Shown here: positions 14,676-18,461 of the stretch, one piece after another
Layout of the letters: each line of letters begins with the position of its first letter
How positions within the stretch are numbered: position 1 is the stretch's first letter
NCBI GenBank assembly: GCA_000991805.1
Contig: LBSF01000027.1
Location: 1-18,461, forward strand
Reading direction: 5' to 3'
Length of the DNA: 18,461 nt
Origin: a candidate division WS6 bacterium GW2011_GWC2_36_7
GTDB lineage: Bacteria; Patescibacteriota; Dojkabacteria; SC72
Notes under the pieces: model-generated
The model's input: the letters and a program-made list of their open reading frames with translations, nothing else
What the model was told of the DNA's origin: nothing
The model's database searches: none
Made by a program: the position numbers and the translations under genes

Positions 14676-14708
14676 TTAGTACATCTACATGTTAATATAT
14701 TCAGTATT

Positions 14709-15629
14709 ATGAAAGAATGCTCTCAAATACTCTCCCTTTTTACCTCCGATGTCTTAATTCATATAGACAAAGAAGGCAATATTCTTGAAACCCTATTAAA
14801 CACGCAAAAAGGATTTGATATTTCTAATCTCCAAAATGTATACCAAATATTTTCTCCAGATGAAAAAGTGAGAGTTAAAAGAGCAGTAGCGATGGGATTT
14901 AACAGTAAAAAGAAATTCATGGAAATCAATGAAGGCCTTGGAACAGATCAGTATGTAGACGTTGAAGTAGCGCAATACAAAAAAGACATATATATGTTCC
15001 TAAGATTCTTTGTTTCTAGTAGGCAGAAAGAAGTTGAATATGAAAGATATGTAGAAAATCTACTAAACCTCTCGGAAAAGGATCCGCTTACACAGGCATA
15101 CAACAGGCATGGATTGTTTCAAAAAGTTAGAAAACTCATATCCTTTAGTGATCCTGAAAAAAGATTAGGGATAATATTTGTAGATTTGGATAACCTGAAG
15201 AAAATCAATGATAAATATGGACATGAAGCAGGAGATAAAGCGTTACTAAATATCGCGAAAATATTAATATCTACCGTTAGACAAAGAGATATTGTTGCAA
15301 GAATAGGAGGTGACGAATTTGCTGTCATAGTTGAAGAAATGTCTGGAAGTCAAAGCACGGCATATGGTTTAGCTCAAAGACTTGTAAAAGCATTCGGGCA
15401 GCAAAAAGCCAAACATGCTTCAACGGCATCTTTGGGTGTCCATGTATTTAGGGTCTCAGACCTTTCCATTAAAGCTAAAACCCCCGAAGAATTTGAGAGA
15501 TCATTTTCTGAAGAAGTATCCAAGGCTGATGGTGCTACATACAAAGCCAAAGAAGCAGGTAAGAATCAATTTAAAGTATCAAAAGAATTCTTTAAATATT
15601 ACAATACAGAATCAATAGCATCTAAGTAA
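14709..15629 (+). CDS. Soluble diguanylate cyclase (GGDEF protein) with PAS-like N-terminus
   Basis: 306 residues. Synthesises cyclic di-GMP from two GTP. The C-terminal domain (about 118-290) starts with DPLT (125-128) and has FVDLDNLKKINDKYGHEAGD (157-176), the active-site GGDEF (200-204) and an RxxD product-inhibition site, RQRD (191-194), exactly five residues before GGDEF. It should therefore be active and feedback-inhibited. The N-terminal 105 residues look like a small alpha/beta PAS-like sensor (VLIHIDKEGNILE...), assigned by pattern only; no membrane helix is present, so it is cytoplasmic. A short helical linker (105-120) joins the two, as in many such dimers. The last 31 bases overlap the convergent thioredoxin gene. 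No c-di-GMP receptor or EAL/HD-GYP phosphodiesterase is visible in the window. Confidence 0.92.
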   Translation: MKECSQILSLFTSDVLIHIDKEGNILETLLNTQKGFDISNLQNVYQIFSPDEKVRVKRAVAMGFNSKKKFMEINEGLGTDQYVDVEVAQYKKDIYMFLRFFVSSRQKEVEYERYVENLLNLSEKDPLTQAYNRHGLFQKVRKLISFSDPEKRLGIIFVDLDNLKKINDKYGHEAGDKALLNIAKILISTVRQRDIVARIGGDEFAVIVEEMSGSQSTAYGLAQRLVKAFGQQKAKHASTASLGVHVFRVSDLSIKAKTPEEFERSFSEEVSKADGATYKAKEAGKNQFKVSKEFFKYYNTESIASK

Positions 15630-15919
15630 TCTTCCTTTGGTCTTAAACCCACTAAGGTATTTACTAATTCTCCATTTTTGAAAATCATAACAGTAGGTAT
15701 ACTCATAACCATGTATTTTTGAGCGATAGCTCCTTGCTCATCAACATTAACTTTGCCAATTTTTGCTTTCCCTTCATACTCATTAGCAATGGTCTCAATA
15801 ACAGGACCTAATGCTTGGCAAGGACCACACCATGGTGCCCAGAAATCTGCCAAAACCACACCATCATATTTAAGAACTTCAGTCTCAAATGATTCATCTG
15901 TAAAATGTATTAAACTCAT
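15599..15919 (-). CDS. trxA: Thioredoxin
   Basis: 106 residues, normal thioredoxin length. Active site WCGPC (30-34, Cys31 and Cys34) and cis-proline Pro75 in MSIPTVMIF (72-80). ADFWAPW and VNVDEQ are typical family segments. There is no signal peptide, so it is a cytoplasmic disulfide reductase working with thioredoxin reductase, which is not in the window. The start ATG is well supported, as it puts the first strand right at the N-terminus. The gene is divergent from the TsaC-TsaE gene, with 35 bases between the starts, and its 3' end overlaps the diguanylate cyclase gene. Confidence 0.96.
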   Translation of the reverse strand: MSLIHFTDESFETEVLKYDGVVLADFWAPWCGPCQALGPVIETIANEYEGKAKIGKVNVDEQGAIAQKYMVMSIPTVMIFKNGELVNTLVGLRPKEDYLDAIDSVL

Positions 15920-15954
15920 TGTGTTAATAATAATAACTTAAAAGTATTGGAATA

Positions 15955-17037
15955 GTGCGTATTTGCGATATTCCTAGTATAATTATACCATGCTTAGAAT
16001 CTATATTGGCCAATGAAGGTCTTCTCATATATCCAACCGAAACCTGTTACGGCCTTGGTTGTGATGCAACTAACCCCAAGGCATTAGCGAAACTTCTAAG
16101 TTACAAGAAATTTCGAGGATCCAAACCTATATCCATTGCTGTCGCAGACAAAGCAATGGCAGAAAAGTATGTAGAAATAAATGAAATGGCAGAGAACTTG
16201 TACGAGAATTATCTTCCTGGACCAATAACCGTTATATCAATGAACAAAGGAGAGCTTGTTCCTCCCGTTGTATCAGCACAAGGCGCAGTAGGTGTTAGAT
16301 ATCCCGACTATCCATTCATTCTTGAATTAATTAAAGAATATGGCAAACCAATAACTGCGACATCGGCCAATATGTCCTACAAATCCGCACCATACAATAT
16401 TGATCAACTTCTTAAGGATCTACCGAAGAAGAGTTTAGACTTAGTAGATCTAATTCTTGATGCTGGGACATTACCACAGAATCCTCCTTCTACTGTACTA
16501 GATACTACAATGAACCAACTATCTGTTTTAAGACAGGGGAAATTAGAATTTGAAAATGCATTGATTAAAAACAAAAAGATTGAGGAGAAGAAAACAAAAT
16601 TAACAGAAGAAACAATACAATTAGGAAAGGAATTTTCAGATAAATATTTAAAAGAAGATATGCCAGTTGTGGTTGCACTTAGTGGTGAACTTGGTGCTGG
16701 GAAAACACAGTTTACGAAAGGTATAGCTCAGAGTCTAGGTGTAAAAGAGATAGTTAATTCTCCTACATATACTATTATTAATGAATATCCATATATGAGA
16801 AATGGTGTGGAAAAAGTATTAGCCCATATGGATACATGGAGATTAGAGAACGAAGAATTAGAAAAATCAGGGTTAATACAACATCTAGAACAAAGGAATA
16901 TTGTAATCATAGAGTGGGCAGACAAGTTCTACCAGGAGATAGCGGCACTGTGTGACAATATGGACATACCTATGTACAAGGTAGTTATTAAATACATCTC
17001 ATTGGAGGAAAGGAATATTGAAATATATGAAGCATAA
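15955..17037 (+). CDS. TsaC-TsaE fusion: threonylcarbamoyl-AMP synthase plus t6A ATPase
   Basis: 360 residues joining two enzymes of tRNA t6A37 synthesis. Residues 1 to about 200 are TsaC (YrdC/Sua5 fold), which makes threonylcarbamoyl-AMP from Thr, bicarbonate and ATP: IYPTETCYGLGCDATNP (25-41), KKFRGSKPIS (51-60), LPGPITVI (87-94), TATSANMS (134-141), STVLD (179-183). A charged linker (about 203-220) follows. Residues about 221-360 are TsaE: Walker A GELGAGKT (244-251), NSPTYTIINEY (268-278), HMDTWRL (291-297), IIEWAD (318-323). TsaE is the ATPase needed for turnover of the TsaBDE complex. Neither half is truncated, and no internal stop or start suggests two proteins. The start is GTG 15955; a stop at 15934-15936 lies in frame upstream. 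The last 20 bases overlap tsaD. Confidence 0.93.
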   Translation: MRICDIPSIIIPCLESILANEGLLIYPTETCYGLGCDATNPKALAKLLSYKKFRGSKPISIAVADKAMAEKYVEINEMAENLYENYLPGPITVISMNKGELVPPVVSAQGAVGVRYPDYPFILELIKEYGKPITATSANMSYKSAPYNIDQLLKDLPKKSLDLVDLILDAGTLPQNPPSTVLDTTMNQLSVLRQGKLEFENALIKNKKIEEKKTKLTEETIQLGKEFSDKYLKEDMPVVVALSGELGAGKTQFTKGIAQSLGVKEIVNSPTYTIINEYPYMRNGVEKVLAHMDTWRLENEELEKSGLIQHLEQRNIVIIEWADKFYQEIAALCDNMDIPMYKVVIKYISLEERNIEIYEA

Positions 17038-18100
17038 CGAACCAGTAATAATTGCATTTGATACTAGTTGTGATGATACATCCATAGCTATCCTAGAAGG
17101 CCGTAAGGTACTCTCAAGCGTTGTTTCCTCTCAAGTAGAAATACATGCTCAATGGGGTGGTGTAGTTCCAGATATTGCCAGAAGAGAACATGAGAAGAAT
17201 ATCCCAATGGTATATGAAGAGGCTTTGAAGAAAGCAAAGATTAAGATTGAGGATGTCGATTATGTTGCTGCTACATACGGTCCAGGATTGGCAATTGATT
17301 TAGAGGTTGGTTTGGCTTTTGCAAAAGAATTAGCTATTAAGTACAACAAACCATTTGTACCTGTAAACCATATGGAAGGACATATGTTTTCGGGATTATC
17401 CCTTAATTCAAAAGGCAAAGCTAACCCCGGGGGTGTAGTAGAACTTGATAACTTGTTCCCTGCATTGGCGTTGTTAATATCTGGTAAACATACTGAATTG
17501 GTATTAATTAATAAGATAGGGGATTACAAAAAAATAGGAGAAACATTGGATGATGCGGTTGGTGAGGCTTTTGACAAGGTTGGTAGAATGCTTAACTTTG
17601 GATATCCTGGTGGTCCTGTGGTTTGTGAATTTGCTAAAAAGGGGGTATCTGGAAATATTAAATTTACAATACCTATGAAGAATAGTGGTGATATGAATTT
17701 TAGCTATTCTGGGTTAAAGACTGCAGCTTTGTACAAAACGAAGGAATTAAGAGAAGCAGGTAAGCAGGACAAGGAATGGGTCTATGATTTCTGTAGAGGT
17801 TTCCTAGATACAGTTATTGATTCTTTAAATCTTAAGCTAAAAATGGCGGTAGAATCTAACCCCGGGGTGCGTACATTGTTTGTTGGTGGTGGAGTATTTA
17901 ATAGCGAAGAGATTGTAAGGAAGATAGGGAATACCGCTAGATCATATGGGCTTACATATATTTATTCGGATCAAGAATATAGGGGAGATAATGCAGGGAT
18001 GATAGGGGTTAGTGCATATTTTAATATACTTAATGGTAAGTATTTGTCCAATGTGGATGAGATTAGGAAAGTGGATAGAGATCCTAGATTAAGTTTGTAA
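17018..18100 (+). CDS. tsaD: tRNA N6-adenosine threonylcarbamoyltransferase TsaD
   Basis: 360 residues, near the usual 335-350. Transfers the threonylcarbamoyl group from TC-AMP to A37 of ANN-decoding tRNAs. ASKHA fold: FDTSCDDTSIA (14-24), WGGVVPDIARREH (46-58), metal ligands H118 and H122 in VNHMEGH, SGKHTEL (155-161), DDAVGEAFDKVGRML (178-192), and the last metal ligand Asp324 in GDNAGMIG. The loop GPGLAIDLEVGLA (88-100) replaces the common GPGL.GSL.VG. The start is TTG 17018, nine bases after a GGAGG at 17004-17008; ATG 17027 is the alternative. It overlaps the TsaC-TsaE frame, so translation is probably coupled. TsaB, the usual bacterial partner of TsaD, is not in this window. Confidence 0.95.
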   Translation: MKYMKHNEPVIIAFDTSCDDTSIAILEGRKVLSSVVSSQVEIHAQWGGVVPDIARREHEKNIPMVYEEALKKAKIKIEDVDYVAATYGPGLAIDLEVGLAFAKELAIKYNKPFVPVNHMEGHMFSGLSLNSKGKANPGGVVELDNLFPALALLISGKHTELVLINKIGDYKKIGETLDDAVGEAFDKVGRMLNFGYPGGPVVCEFAKKGVSGNIKFTIPMKNSGDMNFSYSGLKTAALYKTKELREAGKQDKEWVYDFCRGFLDTVIDSLNLKLKMAVESNPGVRTLFVGGGVFNSEEIVRKIGNTARSYGLTYIYSDQEYRGDNAGMIGVSAYFNILNGKYLSNVDEIRKVDRDPRLSL

Positions 18101-18460
18101 GTTATTTGTTTTTGAAATCTTCAATATTTTTTCAAATACCAGATTTCGATTCTCTGAAACATCATAAGTCTTAATATTATATTCTTGGAATTTTTGGTCG
18201 AAGTACTTATTATATTCAATAAAATAATCAACATCTCCTTTTAATTCATCATTATCCACATAGTATGTCCAGTCATCTTCAGTGTCATTACTTTTTATAT
18301 CATCAAATAATTTTTCTTTTGTAATATTGTTATATGTTAGTCCGATGATTTCATATTTCTCTTTATCAATGCTTGGTAGTACTTTTTCAAAATCGATATA
18401 AACGCCTTCGGCGACATATGGGTTGTCATTGTAAAAAATGGGACCTTCGGATAGTTCTTT
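18089..18460 (-). CDS. C-terminal part of an unrecognised protein (5' end outside window)
   Basis: An open frame runs in from the window edge for 123 codons to a TAA at 18091-18089, overlapping the end of tsaD by 12 bases. Coding appearance is good: a consistent acidic and aromatic composition without stops, though AT-rich. Readable segments include DNPYVAEGVYIDFEKV, DDWTYYVDNDELKGDVDYFI, and near the end YNIKTYDVSENRNLVFEKIL. The last resembles the C-terminal strand-helix of small P-loop kinases (a Y.DxS..R...L pattern). If so, the ATP-binding loop lies outside the window. That kinase link is weak. Confidence 0.65.
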   Translation of the reverse strand, partial: KELSEGPIFYNDNPYVAEGVYIDFEKVLPSIDKEKYEIIGLTYNNITKEKLFDDIKSNDTEDDWTYYVDNDELKGDVDYFIEYNKYFDQKFQEYNIKTYDVSENRNLVFEKILKISKTNNLQT

Positions 18461-18461
18461 T

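Noticed and set aside
15753-15941. Plus-strand open frame opposite the thioredoxin gene
   Set aside because: It is the antisense shadow of a clear thioredoxin and shows no recognisable protein character.

Overview
The window looks like a chromosomal segment of a small-genome, AT-rich bacterium, most likely Patescibacteria (CPR). This placement is inferred and was not tested by phylogeny. The basis is tight packing with many start/stop overlaps, TTG and GTG starts with few clear Shine-Dalgarno sites, a tRNA lacking an encoded CCA, a giant kelch/fibronectin-like surface protein, and a remnant of the NYN protein type with the FIDSQNL start that I associate with CPR genomes. All genes read through under the standard bacterial code. 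TGA occurs once as a stop (5888-5890), and no gene needs TGA read as glycine, so a code-25 lineage such as Gracilibacteria is unlikely.

Region 1 (1-9512, + strand) is one tightly overlapping operon. It holds the 3' part of a giant kelch/Fn3 extracellular protein, a 130-residue membrane-anchored Fn3-like protein, and the ATPase and permease of a MacB/LolD-type ABC system. The permease carries two tandem SH3-like inserts, each with a cysteine pair, in its extracytoplasmic domain. I read this as a surface protein with its own dedicated envelope ABC complex, which is the most interesting system in the window.

Region 2 (9521-12962) is mostly on the minus strand: dUTPase, an AlkD-like HEAT-repeat glycosylase, and a membrane-anchored M14 zinc carboxypeptidase with Ig-like domains. 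A decayed NYN-domain gene lies on the + strand between dut and alkD (10017-10209). It keeps only the two ends of the protein and also has a frameshift.

Region 3 (13109-14632) has a two-gene + strand operon of unrecognised envelope proteins (a secreted helical protein and a single-pass membrane protein with an acidic tail). These converge on a four-helix membrane protein. A tRNA-Asp(GTC) lies upstream of that membrane protein on the same strand. The tRNA and the membrane protein each have a good sigma70-like promoter, and the membrane protein's promoter predicts a leaderless mRNA.

Region 4 (14709-18461) has a soluble diguanylate cyclase with an intact GGDEF motif and I-site, whose 3' end overlaps a convergent thioredoxin gene. 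A t6A tRNA-modification pair follows: a TsaC-TsaE fusion and TsaD, with overlapping reading frames. The window ends in the 3' part of an unrecognised minus-strand gene that overlaps the end of tsaD. No gene-free stretch reaches 300 bases, and I saw no convincing intrinsic terminator.
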